From Calliphora vicina (lineage: Eukaryota > Arthropoda > Insecta > Diptera > Calliphoridae): DNA of 64,000 nucleotides. This document shows positions 32,657 through 45,371 of the stretch, piece after piece. The DNA lies in NCBI RefSeq assembly GCF_958450345.1, contig NC_088780.1, positions 161,740,726 to 161,804,725 on the forward strand. The letters run 5' to 3'. A program made the translations under genes and the position numbers. Position 1 is the stretch's first letter. Each line of letters starts with the position of its first letter. The notes below the pieces were generated by a model. The model did no database searches. It worked only from the letters and a program-made list of their open reading frames with translations, and was not told where the DNA came from.

Positions 32657-34867
32657 TGCAGCGAACCGATAGAACCGAGAAAGAGAGAGACTGGTAGCAG
32701 TACATGCGATCTCTCCGCTACAATGAAGTCAACTAAATATTGTTTCACTGTCAAATTCACCAAGTAAATTAATTAAGAATATAGAAAGAAATTGTTGTTT
32801 TATATATATTAGTATAATCAACATAAGATTAGATTAATATGACTCAATCAGTCCATAAAACATGAAAGTTTTCGATTTGTTTTTATTTTTGGTGTTTATA
32901 AAAATGAGTGAAATTTTGAGTTTTTTTCGAATAATAAAAACAATAATAATAAAAAAAGAACTTACTTATCAAATAAAAACGGGGAATTTTATTGTTTATA
33001 AAACAATTTATTCAAACAATATGGATTAAATTCTACTTGTTAATTGAGTTTAAGTTGGGATTAGACTGTTTTGAGTAAGTAAATTCTATTTGGACCATTT
33101 TGATTTGTTTGTTAGAAAATTTCCCATTTTTAAAAATCAGTTAAGTAGTAATTTTAAATTTTTTTCCAATGCACATTTTGAAGCATATTTGTTACATATG
33201 TATATTTGTATTTCTTTTAATAAACTTTTGTTCCAATTTTTGTAATTGAATAATTAAAATAATATAACAAACATTTTTAATTATTGAAAATTGTTTATCC
33301 TGAAGATGATACACAACAAGGATGATCGAGATGATACTCTATTTCATACTTGTTAATTTTAAAATAGATCTAAAAAAAATAAGTAAGTTACAATACAATT
33401 TTCATGATCATAACTAGGGGGCGGATTTATATGTAAATGCATGGTTTTTCTCGAGCGTCCAAATACAATGTAGACTAATTATCTATCAGAATCGCACATT
33501 TTGCTGTAATATGGCATCGATTTGTTACAGCATATTTTTGCATATTTTATTGATAATGCATATTTTCTTATAACTTCTTTCGACTTCAAGAAATTGACAT
33601 TATTGTGCTGTTTTTCAATAGCGAACGAGTACTTTGAGTGGAAATTTAACATGTTGTTTGTTATTGTAACAAAAACAAAATACATGTAAAACGTTCACCC
33701 AAAACGCTCATTCGCTATAGAAAAACAGCACATAAGTCGTCTTCATTACTCTATCAGCAATTGAAAATTATCATTTCAAAAAATGTTGCTTCAAAAAAGT
33801 TTAGAGTTTTTTATGTATCAAAAATTCATTAAATGTGTCGAAAACATTCATATTTGTTTTCATTTCAATTTCGATTTATAAGTGATTTCGTTATTTGTAA
33901 CTTCAAATTACCGCTACTGACAGACATTTCCCAGCAGTTCTAAGAGACTGACCTGAACATTTTACTTATCATTTAGGGTGACAACTAGTTAAAAAACTAG
34001 CTACGTGACTAGTTATTTTAACACTGTCATTTTGGATTTCTTAGGGACAATTGCACTACACTATAGATTACTTAGAGACACTTAAGAGAAATTGTCTTTA
34101 CGCTAGATACATGGGATGGGATCAGACATTAGTAACATTTACTGTCTATAAGGGACAAATTTACTACTTGCTTAATTGCTTGGTTATTTGGAGATGAAAC
34201 TTAAGGTTGGGTGCTACTTTACAGCACGATCTAAATATTAACGATTTTCAAAGTCAAGTCGTAAGATAGATAATCAAAAGATTATGGCTTTAAACAAGCC
34301 TTAAACCAAGCTATAATTAATTATAATTATAATTAATATTACCATTGTTTTCACAGAAGAACAATTATTTATTATATTTAACTATATAATTCCTGGTTTA
34401 ACTTAAAAAGTCTTAACTGCTGGGAGTACTGTTTTATATTTTTTGGACATTGCGCGCTCCAGAGTTAATTATTTTTTGTTTCTGCACAAAAATTTAAGTG
34501 CATATTTATAGAATGTTTAGGTCATATTTTGAGCTTTTTGAAGCATATTTTAGGCGCATATTTTCCAATAATAAATGCATAAAAATCCGCCCCTAATCAT
34601 AACTTTCAGAGTCGAACGGTTTTTTTCATGGTCTACCGGTATGTGTCACATTCGGGACACAAAAGAAATACAATCCATCTGAATTCAGTTTCAACGATTC
34701 TCCAAAAATTTAGATTTTCCTCATATACGAGAATAAAAGCCAAAAAGAATTACTATTATAATGTTTATGTACGATTTGAACTTTACGGATTTTTTTCCAT
34801 TTAAAAAAAAGGAATTTTAAAATTAACCATTTTATGCAAAAAACTAGGCTTTATTTTCACTATTGGC
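32657..34867. other. Upstream region of the triple gene
   Basis: No other gene. There is no clear TATA box in the first 150 bp upstream of the ATG. An upstream ATG at 32705 starts a 20-codon frame that overlaps the main start in another frame. A MITE lies at 33605-33731. Confidence 0.5.
33605..33731. mobile_element. 127-bp MITE, copy 1
   Basis: Inverted ends GTGCTGTTTTTCAATAGCGA and CAGCAC-terminated complement. It has the same length and layout as the copy at 54451-54577, including an inner palindrome TGTAACAAAAACAAAATACA. Confidence 0.8.
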
Positions 34868-35345
34868 TGTACGACTTAAAAATGCGTTATATGTCATTTT
34901 GAAATGTTAACAACAAAGTTTTATTTGTAGAATTGTTTGCCTATAAAGCGTCATATGTGGGAAGTTTTGCTTTACTTATTTAATTGGAAAAAAGTGCCAC
35001 TGCAGCACACCGATTGCTCACAGAATATGCTGCCAGACATGAAACTGTAATATTCCATCATGACAACACTCGGCCACATGTTGCCAATATCTGTTAAAAA
35101 CTATTTAAAATTAAGTGCTTGGGAAGTTCTGCCTCATCCGCGTTATAGTCCAAAACTTGCACCATCCGACTACTTGATTCGATCGAAGCAGATTGCTCTC
35201 TCTGGGATACACTTCATTTTGGAACGTAGTATCCGATATTGGCTTAATTCGTTCTTGGCCTCAAGAGTTGAGAAGTTCTTTTGGCTCTGAATCCATATGT
35301 TGCCAAAAAGATGGTAAAAGGTCATAGCTAAAAATGGCCAATACT
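34868..35345 (+). pseudogene. Internally deleted mariner
   Basis: Starts with the terminal TGTACGACTTAAAAATGCG and ends near a KVIAKNGQYFE-like C-terminus. The C-terminal catalytic part is readable: WEVLPHPRYSPKLAPSDYLI then LNSFLASRVEKFFWL. The N-terminal half of the transposase is deleted. Non-functional. Confidence 0.88.
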
Positions 35346-36707
35346 TTGAATAAATTTATAAAGTTTGAGTGTCTATAATTCTCATTCGCTCTATAATTTT
35401 ATTTGTGTATCTTTAGCTTTTTATTGGAAGTGTGCTGTTATATATGACGAATATTTTTAAGATGTTTAATTATGGACCGATTATCATAAAAAAAGGTGGC
35501 ATAAATATATGAAACTTATTTGTTTTAAATGTTATTTGGATTGGTATACTTTTGAGCGTTACAAACATAAGCACAAAAACATTATAATGGTGTAGGGTAT
35601 AAAAATCGATATCCTTGATGGGATACTTTTGTCCGACCAACGCTTTTCAGTAAATAGTAAAAAGAATTATAGAATCTTACTTTAAATGTGGACTGGAGGA
35701 GATTTTAATATGTACCTCCAACCGATTTTTGAATTTATATTTTTTTTTGAAAGAAAATTCTTTTTGAATTATCCGAAAACCTAAAAAATAAAATTATCTC
35801 TTTCGAATCTTCAGTACCCATGATGTTATATGTTGACATTATCCGAATTCTCATGATGTTATATGTTGACATTATCCGAATTCTCATACGCTCTATAGTC
35901 TTATTTATTAATAATATTTAAATTGGGAATTTATTAAAAACAAAACCTATTGAAATTTAATTTTGTATTCCCAAAAATAACTTCTAATGATAACATGGTT
36001 ACTTTGGATCATAATATGATTAATTTTGATGTCATATTACATCTATATTTTATCTTAATATGATAGTTTATGATAATAATATTGTTTGATTACAGTCATA
36101 AATCTTATCATAATATGTTGCTCTTAGATTATGTTTACCACAACCATGTTTTTTCTCAGTGATGTTTCATTACATAGTAATTAAAGTTTTTGTTAGCTAT
36201 ATTACATACATATATATAAACTTTTTTTGAAACTCTCAAATTTCTCATTCAATTCCTTCAAGGCATGTGGACGTGATAATTTTTAGTAATTTTTAATATT
36301 AGGCAGGTTAATCAATGTATACAAAATGTACTAAATCTATCTAATCTCTATATTTAATTTTCCAATTTATACTGTGTTTATTAGCTTATTATTTACGACA
36401 ATTATTTTTGGGATTAAAGTTTAACAAAATAATCAAACACTTGAAAGCTAGAAAACAAGATGTCGGCATAAAATAAAATGATCAATATTTATCTATTTTA
36501 AAAACACTTTTTAAGTTAATAATCATTTTTGAAATTCAAATCATCTTTTCAAATAATTTATAAAAATTTCTTGAATTTGTTGCAGATTCTTCCATCACAT
36601 TCTTAATATGAATATTTGCATCTAGTAATTAGAATTTGTTTCAAAACTTTTAATTATTCAAAATTCAAAATATACACAAAATATTTTTATTATTTTTTTT
36701 TTTGCAG
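35346..36707. other. Intergenic, no gene seen
   Basis: AT-rich. A 33-bp tandem duplication (two copies of a unit containing GATGTTATATGTTGACATTA) occupies about 35821-35886. Nothing else recognised. Confidence 0.5.
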
Positions 36708-36841
36708 ACAAGCAATGCGATCATTTTATTAAAACACCGTGGTGTGATTATAAGTTTTATAACATTATCGGTAAATGGTTTTGTACAAAATTTAAAATGT
36801 CTGAAATTATTGGAAAAGTGTGCAAATTATTGGGGCGTTAA
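36708..36841 (+). CDS. Possible terminal exon of a small Cys-rich peptide
   Basis: A strong 3' splice-like site (long T tract, TTTGCAG, 36691-36707) is followed by an open frame of 43 codons from 36710 to a TAA at 36839. It has four Cys spaced C-x8-C-x12-C-x12-C and ends LLGR. It would be the last exon of a short secreted peptide. I found no upstream exon with a signal peptide, and I do not recognise the family. It may be chance in AT-rich DNA. Confidence 0.2.
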
Positions 36842-37148
36842 GCAAATTTCCTATAATTCCTTAATCAATATCGAAGTGTGTTTGCAATCAAAAAATTTAT
36901 TTATTACTTTAGTGCTTAGAAACTGAGAATAGGTACTTTGTTTTGGCATTGTATATATAATAAATATTGCATACTTTTAGGCTTGCAAATTTATTCAATT
37001 GGGAAGAAAATTTGTCTACCAAAAACATTTTTAAATATTTAAAATAGCGTAGAGAATGGCTTGCCAAACTTTTTTTAATAATAAATCTTAGTCAATTGAA
37101 CTTTTATATTTTTGAATTTTAAAAATAAATTTTTGTTTCAAAATCACT

Positions 37149-37856
37149 GTTTCATGTCAAGTGAACCAACTTTTGAAATCGATGTCTTCCTATCGGGATG
37201 AAATTTGCAGCAAGGTTCTAGTTCTATTGGATAGTAATTCAGACATAATTATTCAAGAAGATCGATTGAGAACTCTCTGAGTTAGAGGGGTTTTTCATCC
37301 ATGTAATTTATTACATATTGTTCTTAGCAAAATATGTCTCAAATAGTTTAGATAGATATTTATTCAACCCAGGGCACACTTAGAAAGGTGACTGCATCAC
37401 TACAACAATACAAAAACAACAGGTACTTTGTTTTTGTTAAAAAGTAGGTGAACTGTCAAAGTTGCCTGTTGTTGTTTTTGCTTTTGGGTTTGTTGTATTT
37501 TTCGCCACAACAATTGACAATTCAAAATGAATAAAAAAAATAATCAGCTGTTTCATCGCAGTCACCTTTCTAAGTGTGCCCTGATTCAACCTTTCGAAAA
37601 AAAATTAAAAAAAAACTAATAAGTTTTGAAATTGTTTTTCCGAAATCCAAAACTTTTTTTTACATTTTTTCAAAGTGGGCTTTTAGTGGATTTTTTTCCA
37701 AAATGGACCCTTTTTAGGCCTTTTCTTGAAGACCCTTTTGGTCGCTTAGTCGGATGTGGGTATCTATCAAAATATATATTTTGTAAGTCAAGACATACAA
37801 TTTTTGAATTTTTTTTGCAAAATCGTTTTCAAAAGTTGGTTCACTTGACATAAAAC
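37149..37856. mobile_element. TIR element hosting a hAT MITE
   Basis: Inverted ends around CATGTCAAGTGAACCAACTT (left) and its complement (right, to 37856). A hAT MITE is inserted at 37370-37583. A related piece with the same TTCACTTGACATGAAA end is at 47755-48143. Non-coding. Confidence 0.75.
37370..37583. mobile_element. hAT-type MITE, 214 bp
   Basis: Perfect 26-bp terminal repeats starting CAGGGCACACTTAGAAAGGT. A perfect 8-bp target duplication ATTCAACC flanks it (37362-37369, 37584-37591), diagnostic of hAT transposition. Non-coding. Confidence 0.93.
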
Positions 37857-37964
37857 CCCATATAAATATTTTTAGTCTCATTTTTCGACCTTTTTTATTA
37901 ATTTAATTGAACTTGAGGTCAGTTATAAAATATTCTTTGTTTTTATTTCCAATATTATTAAAAT

Positions 37965-38885
37965 TAAAAAAAAAATTAAATGCGGAATTTTTTTAAATTT
38001 TTAGCTTTTATTTTGAAACATTTGTACAGTATAAATTTATTCAAATCATTGGCCATTGTTAGCTATGACCTTTTCAAACTTAGCTAAAAGAACTGCTCAT
38101 CTTTTGAGGCCAAGAACGAATCAAGCCAATTTCGAATACTGTGTCTGAAGTGAAGCGTATCCCAGATATCTACAAATAGTAGACGGACGGGGCACGAGCT
38201 GGACTATAAAGCGGGTGAGGCAAACGACTTTTTTCTAAATAGTTTTTAACAGATTTTGCAACTTGATGGAATATTATTGGTAACAGCAAATACAGAGCAT
38301 TACCTTAGCGCCATGGATATTTGGCTTTGTTGTCGATTCGGCTGATAGACTGGGCTTTACATACGATGTTTTACGCTTCTATCCATTTTTAAACGCAAGT
38401 AATGATTCGATGCAAAAATAATTTCCTTTTAAAGCTTTTAAGCATCATTTCAGACATGCAAAATCGTCTTTGAAGGTCTGTCGGCTTCAATTCGTATGGT
38501 ACCCAATTTTCCTGCTGTTCGCAAACGTTTTGAAAGTGCTGCTTGAGTAGCTGCCAATAGCATTGCTCTTATTGAGTTTGACAACAATCTTCATGGAGTA
38601 ATGCCTCCAATTGTTGGTCTTCAAACTTCTTTGGTTGGCATGGGCGATTTTTGTTTTCTGTGCCAAAATTGCCACTTCTGAACCCCACAAACCATCTCTC
38701 GAGCGTTGAAACCGATCGAACACTTTCACTATGAGCTTCAGCTGCACTTTTTTTCATGGGTACAAAATTCGACATTATCGAGGCAAAAAAAAAAAATATT
38801 TTTTTTTAAACTAAAACGTTTAATAATTAAGTGAGAATAAATGACAGATATGTACCCTTCAAAATGACATAGCGTTATTTAAATT
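37965..38885 (-). pseudogene. Dead mariner, nearly full length
   Basis: Minus strand: starts near 38775 with MSNFVPMKKSAAEAHSE, then RSGNFGTENKNRPCQPKKFE and LEALLHEDCCQTQ; the rest decays with frameshifts and deletions towards 38000. The copy lacks an intact catalytic domain. Confidence 0.85.
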
Positions 38886-39308
38886 AGCACAATGAGATGA
38901 TAAACTTGTTTTTTTTGTGAAGACATGTCTCTGAATTTCTGATCTGATTTGTATCCACCTATTCTAGTTCTTAGTTAATTCTTTGTTATGCCTATTGTAC
39001 ATATATTTTGTTACAGTTTCCATTATCATTTCCATTACATGGTATTTTATAAATAACATTTGACATTTCTAACTTATATATTTTATCTTTTACTTTGCTG
39101 AATAATCTACCTTTTGTATTATACATTTTATGAGCCATTTTATATTTTTTATTATCAAACATATTAGATTTTTCTAATCTTTTTGATATTTCAGGTATTT
39201 CATAACTTAATAATTTATAGATTTTAGGTTCAGAAAATGTGTCTGTATTTTGCTTTTAATTGCTGTATTTTCTTATTAATTTACAAGTAGGTGAATCGGG
39301 AAATTATT

Positions 39309-40232
39309 ACACAGGTCAATTGCAAAAAAAAGTTTCACTAACCACTATATAGATTTGATGCATCATGGTTACCTAAGTACAAAAATGGTAAAATTTTTTA
39401 ATTCTATGGATAGATTTTTGTTTAAATTTTTTTTCTGAAATTGTGAATTTTTTTAGATGTTTCTCCACATAATTTATGATAACTTGAATCTGTTTATATT
39501 TCTGCCGTTTTCGATTTTTTATGATTTTTTTAAAACAAAAAAATTGGATATTTCTACATGAAAAATATATTTTTTGCTTCAATTTGTTATTATAACTCCG
39601 AAACTACTGATCTGATTAATACGCAATATATACGTAAAAAATTGTACATAGCACGGGGAAAATGTTTTCAACATTCAATCAATCGAAAGAAGATCATTAA
39701 CTACTCAATTTTATGTATATCAAACAAAAAAGTTAAATTTTGTGAAAATGAGCGAATTCACTTAATTGTGAATAAATTCGAAAAGAATTAATCGATTTTT
39801 ATCTTCGATATTTCATTTTGTTGCTATTTATGCGGCTTTGCGACAAAGTAATAAACCTGAACAAGTTCTGCCGTTTTCGATTTTTCATGAGTTTTTTAAA
39901 ACACAAAAACTTGCTATTTTCAAATAAATATATTTTTGCTTCAATTTGTTATTATAACTCCGAAACTACTGAGCTGATTAAAACGCATGATTAACCGGAT
40001 TAAAGGTTATGTAAATTTGAACATTTTTAAGTTTACTTCAATAATATCGGACTAACAATTTTAAAGTAAATATAAATTATGTGGAGAAACATTTGAAAAA
40101 ATTCAGAATTTTAGAAAAATATTTTTTCCAAAAAATTTTTTTACCATTTTTCTACTACTGGAACCACAATACATCAAATTGTGTAGTGCTTTAAAAAGTC
40201 TGCAAAAAATTTTCGATTTTGTTGCCCTGTGT
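39309..40232. mobile_element. Foldback-type element, full copy, 924 bp
   Basis: Starts ACACAGG and ends CCTGTGT, with inverted blocks near the ends (for example CACTATATAGATTTGATGCA against TACATCAAATTGTGTAGTG complement). Two internal direct repeats about 363 bp apart include TAACTCCGAAACTACTGA. A second, truncated copy is at 17731-18600. Open frames inside are shadows. Confidence 0.7.
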
Positions 40233-41427
40233 TATCTATCGCCCATTTATTTTAAATTATTTCAATATTCTTTATTTATAATCAGTGTCACTTATTGTTG
40301 ACATTCTATCTATAAGATTTTTAGACAAAAAATAATTATTTTAGGATTAATGATTATGTCTATAGGCTTTTGGTACCACTCTATTAATAAACCATTTCCC
40401 CTCCTTATTATTAAAGTATCAAAAGTGGCTTTAAAAAACCATCTGATTAACATGTTTTAAAGTATGGATTTTTAAAGAGGAAAAAAAAGCAATTTAGCAA
40501 TGTTTTTTAAATATGTAAGTTTCATCGAGATTCTCAAACAAATACATGACACTTTTCTGTAGAATAATGAAAATTCTGGAATTTTCAAACATTTGAACTT
40601 TAAACTCGCTTAATGTATTACGTTTTTCCCGAAAACCTTCAGGTTCAAGTGGCAGGTAAAGAAAAATTATGTTAGATATTGACATAATTATGTTACACCT
40701 GTCTTTTGGTGAGTGAATTTCACGTAATTAAAATAGGTTTAACAACAAAATTCAATAGTTATGGGTGAAATTGCTTTGTTTTATCATATTTGTTAGAAGA
40801 TCTATACCAAGAATACGGCGATTAAATTTGAAACCAAAAACTGTCAACTCATTTTTCCTTTTAAATGACTTTTCATAAATTTAGGAACTTTCGCATGTAC
40901 ATATACTACCTATATCTAACTATATAGCCAATAACTCTATACAAGTGATTTTATGATTGCAATAAATGAAAAGTATTATAACCAGCTAAGAACAATACAA
41001 TTTCATTCATCACTCATTCTTGTAATCATGTCTAGAAACTACTTTTTATGAGTTTTAACTGCTTTTCATATCATTTCAGAGTGTGCGAGTATTATTAACA
41101 AGCTGTTGACATTCCACATTTAGATTAGATTTATTATTATCGTTTCAATAAAAAACTAGTTATCGAAACATATTTGAAGTGCGATTAAATATCAACTGCC
41201 GCCAGCCACAATATGATTAGGCACAATATGATTATCCCAATAAAACCAAATACGAAAATGTTTTTAATATAATATTTAGGTTAATTTATTAATTAAATAA
41301 CAACATGTTAACTACAGTTTATGTAAACGTAACAAAAGCCAACAAAATTATTTTTCAAATTATCTAACTCTCTCTCACTACTTATCTTAAATACGATCAT
41401 AATATCCCATAATTAGCTAAAGTCTCT
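40233..41427. other. Intergenic and 3' region of first 930-aa gene
   Basis: No gene. A minus-strand AATAAA at 41285-41290 follows the stop codon of the aminopeptidase at 41428 by about 140 bp. Confidence 0.55.
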
Positions 41428-44400
41428 TTATTGGAAGATCATAGCAATCAAGGCTACAACAACTAAAGACAAAACAGATACGCTGTTAATAGCGGCACCG
41501 CTTTTACCGTGTTGTTGCAAGAAGCTCTTGATTGAACCCAATTTAGTTTTGGACCAATCCAAATTGAATTCGACAGTCTTCACAGCATTTTCCAAAGTGG
41601 AAATTGAACTGCCGAATTTGGTCGTATGTTTGGCATTGAAGGCCTTTAGTTTTTGTAGTTGAGCATCAGTGGTGAAGCGACCAGCAATGTTGGAGACAAC
41701 GGAAGCAACGGCAGAGTAACCACCCATACTGAAAAAGAAATTTTGTGTAAACATATTTCACATTTTAAGAAAAATAGCAATTATATTTGCACTTACGATT
41801 CAGCTAGTTTTTCAACGTTTTGGTCGACCAAATCAAAGACGGGTTCAACATTTTCATTATTTTCAGTGTACAAGCTGGACATAGCGCTGGACTTGTCTTG
41901 GCGACGCACCTCTTCGGAGGCGATCATATGGAAGAATCTGGAAACCAATTTGCTGTCCTTGACACAACCCAATGAGTTCAAAATCAAAGTTTCCTCGGTG
42001 GCAACAGTTTCGGTCTTGTATTTGTTGTAGAGCTTGTTGAAATCTTGTTCGTTGCCTTCACGCATGGCAGTACAATAGACAACAGAACGAATATTGACGG
42101 GAACGGGGTTGGCCTTCAAGTTTTCATTGAAATATGACTTAGCCTTGGCGATACATTCAGTATGGCCGAATTTGCAGGACCAAGCCAAAATCTTAGCACG
42201 ATTGTAAATATCTAAAGTAGTATCGTCTTTCTTTTCCTCGAAACCCAACTTGTTGTAAGCCTTGTTGCTGATGTAACGGATGTAGCGAGCAAAGTCATAT
42301 GTATCGGTGCCCAAACGAATGGATAGATAACTGAAGCCTTTGAATGCAGAGGTCCAGGGCAAGTAGTGGGTTTCGGTTTCAAGATATTCCAGAACATCGA
42401 AAGCCAAACTGTATTCGATTTCACCAGCACGGGCCAAGTTAAGGAGATCGTCAACAATTTGAGCACGATTCAATTCATGAATACCATCCCAGTTAGCAGA
42501 GTATAATTTATGATGGATTTGGTGCCATGATTTAGTATTATAGTTGACACGGTAATAGCCAGTCTCTTGAACATTTCCAATAATCCATGTAGCATCCTTG
42601 TTTACTGTGACTTTGATGGGAGCTTCAGTAAGGAAGAATTTAGGACTGGCATTTGTGAAGTCCTTTTCAGCACTTGTTGTGTAGGTAATGGGTACTGTGT
42701 ATGTCAAATTAGGATTGGCTGTATCCAAATCCTTCAATAAGAAACGCTTCTGACTGACTTCAACTTCGGTATCGCTGGTGCGATTAAATGTTACAACTGG
42801 ATAACCGACTTGAGTGGTGAAGGAGGCAAAGTATTTGTCAGCGTATTGAATATAATTACTAGGCCAGTACTTTTTCCAAATGGTAAAGAGATCCGAGGGA
42901 ATGGTGTTGGTAAATGAGCTAAAGTGTTGAATAGAATTAATATGTAAATTAATTAATAAATATATTTATAAAGAAATAAAGTTCACAAAGGGATTTTATA
43001 AATTCTATCTTAGTCAGAAATAAAACTTACTGTGTTTTAAGATAATCAGTCATGGCCTTTTGGAAGTTCTCTTCTCCCAAAATGTATTTAGTCATGCGAA
43101 TAAAAGTGGCACCCTTGTTGTATGAAATACTGTTGAACATACGACCTAACTCATCAGGGGTGTTGGTATCTTCGTCACTCATTGGGTTGGTGGCATTTGT
43201 GGCATCCATACCCATGACAGTTTGAACATAATCGACAACGAATTGTTGATCCATACGCAATTCACTCTCCACCTATAAATATGAAAGTAAATATGTAAGT
43301 AAGAATGGATTATTACGACTATAGTTTTGTCTCTTGTAGATAGATATAATTCAAATGCCGAATTATCTTTGATCTTGAGTTTTTGGTTTGGTAAGGGATT
43401 TAAGGAAGAAATATATATATTCTGCACTGCATTGTTTCAAGGAGAGAGACAAGTTGTAGTACAAATAAACTGTTATAAACCTTCAAGTCTTAACTTACCA
43501 TGTGAGTAGCAAAATATTGGAAATAACTGGCAAAACCTTCATTCAACCAGGTGTAACTCCACCAATCACAAGTCACCAAATCACCATACCACATATGGGC
43601 CTGTTCGTGAGCCACAATAGCAGCAATGTATTGTTTCGAACTCAAGGTACTGTGTTCTTCGTCAAAGAGTAAAGCACGTTCTCTGAAGGTCAAGAGACCC
43701 CAGTTCTCCATAGCACCAGCCGAGAAATCGGGTATAGCAGCCAAATGCATTTTATCATCGCCCATTGAGTAGTATGGAATTCCCATGTATTCGTCCATGG
43801 CCTTAAGAAGTTTCTTGCCAGCATCGAAACTGTATTCGGTTTGAGAGTAGTATTCAGGTCTGGCTAGAACACCAAACTCACCATCATAACGATCATTGAA
43901 TTCGGAAACAATGAAGGCCAAAATATAAGTAGACATTTTAGGAGTAGTGGCATAAACATCAGTTATATAGTCACTGCAAAGAAGATGATATATCATTGAT
44001 AAATCTTGCCATGGTAACTGCTGAAAAAGAAATACTTACCCATCGGGTTTGATTTCAATAAGGCGGGTAGGACCGGCAGACTTTAAGCTACGGTGATGTG
44101 TCAATGAAAGATCGTAGGTGGCCTTGAATTTGGGTTCATCAAAAGAGGGGAAGGCACGGCGGGCATGATTTCTTTGGAACTGGGTGGAACCAAGCCATCT
44201 GGAAAATTTTAATTGTGGATTAGTATTAAAATTTTAATTATATTGGTGGTAGTTATTTGTTATTACGAGTCTCTATTAACTTACTTGGTAACATTTTTAG
44301 CGGTTTTATAAGAACTGCGGTAGAAACCGTGCATATCATCATCCATGCTACCAGTATAAACATAATGGAAAATATAGGATACATTAGCTTGTAACTCTTC

Positions 44401-44778
44401 AGTGAAGGTGTAGACCACAATATCGGTTAAGCTATTGGGTGTGGCTGTGGGCAAAGCTTTTTTCGTTGCTGGTGTATCCTTTTTGTAGTATTCACTTAAG
44501 GTGATTTCTAAATTTTTAATGTGTAATTGAACTTCTTTGGTATTTTGTAGAGCTTGCAGCTCAACGTAACATTCACCATCGAATTTAAAAGCCTTAGGAT
44601 GAGTTTCGTCTAAATAAGGCTTGAGGGTTACTTTATAATTGATGGGATTAACATTTAAAGGCAAACGATAATTGACATCAGCGGCAGGTGCGGGGATCTC
44701 AACCTCCTCAGCGAAAGGAGCAGCATATGCCAAGCATAAGCATGCTACCAATATGGTAGCGATATATATAGGAGACAT
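41428..44778 (-). CDS. Aminopeptidase N, GPI-anchored (array copy 1)
   Basis: M1 zinc exopeptidase, probably on the outer face of gut cells, trimming peptides from the N-terminus. Exons: 44285-44778, 44040-44198, 43499-43973, 43031-43272, 41797-42918, 41428-41728; 930 aa, a usual length. Signal peptide about 1-19 (ATILVACLCLAYA), then a short acidic/Pro stretch before the beta domain at NYRLPLNV. GAMENWG at 304-310, zinc ligands in HEQAHMWYGD (340-349) and Glu 363, catalytic Tyr about 427 (ISYNKGA). The ERAP1-like domain fills ~560-880. The C-terminus ends with a GPI signal (SGAAINSVSVLSLVVVALIA). The start codon is preceded by a TATA/Inr promoter. Nothing is broken. Orthology to a particular fly gene was not resolved. 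Confidence 0.97.
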
Positions 44779-44935
44779 TCTGTAAAATATAATTAACTTT
44801 TTTTAGTTTTACTCCTTTTTTATAATATGTTTTTATGCAATTTTAAATATTGTTTTGTTTCACTTTTACACACCTTTTTACACTTTTGAATTTAACACGG
44901 AATTCGGTATTCAAAGTGGCCGAAAGTTGTGGGCC

Positions 44936-44972
44936 TACTGAATGCTTTGCCGTTGAAGAAGTTCTATTTATA
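44936..44972 (-). promoter_or_regulatory. TATA + initiator core promoter
   Basis: Minus-strand TATAAATA (44965-44972) and initiator TCAGTA (44936-44941) place the start site at about 44939, 33 bp from the TATA edge. The 5' UTR would be about 161 nt. The same arrangement occurs at both sister genes. Confidence 0.85.
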
Positions 44973-45315
44973 AGAAAATGGACACTTTAGCAACACTACA
45001 TATAAATTATATGGGCAATTCCCAAAAATATTTATCAATAATGAAAAAAAACTTATATTAGCAACTAGAAGTAATACCTCTTTCTACGACGCTACGGAAA
45101 TTGAGTATTAAATACGAGGTGAAGCCCGAAAAATAGGCTATTAGATTGGAATAAGAAGGGAAGTTTTGGGAAGTTACAGTGTTACAAACAAAAAATTTAA
45201 AAAACCTCTTCATTTTCGAAATTCTTTTTTAAATCGTTAAACTTATGGAATTTTGAATTACTACATTAGCACTTTTGGGAAGTGCTCATATATAAATTAT
45301 TTGTATAAGAAAGTA

Positions 45316-45371
45316 TTATCTGAATACATAAATAATAGTTTTTATTGTTGGGTTTTATGAAAAGTGATAAC
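45316..45371. promoter_or_regulatory. Conserved GATA-like site pair
   Basis: TTATCT (AGATAA on the minus strand) at 45316 and GATAACG at 45367, in a block shared with the two sister genes. GATA factors are known to drive insect midgut enterocyte genes; the link here is inferred. Confidence 0.4.

Noticed and set aside
41659..42030. Plus-strand frames of about 100 codons opposite the 930-aa genes
   Set aside because: They are antisense shadows of the aminopeptidase exons, which recur at the same place in all three copies because the coding strand is conserved.
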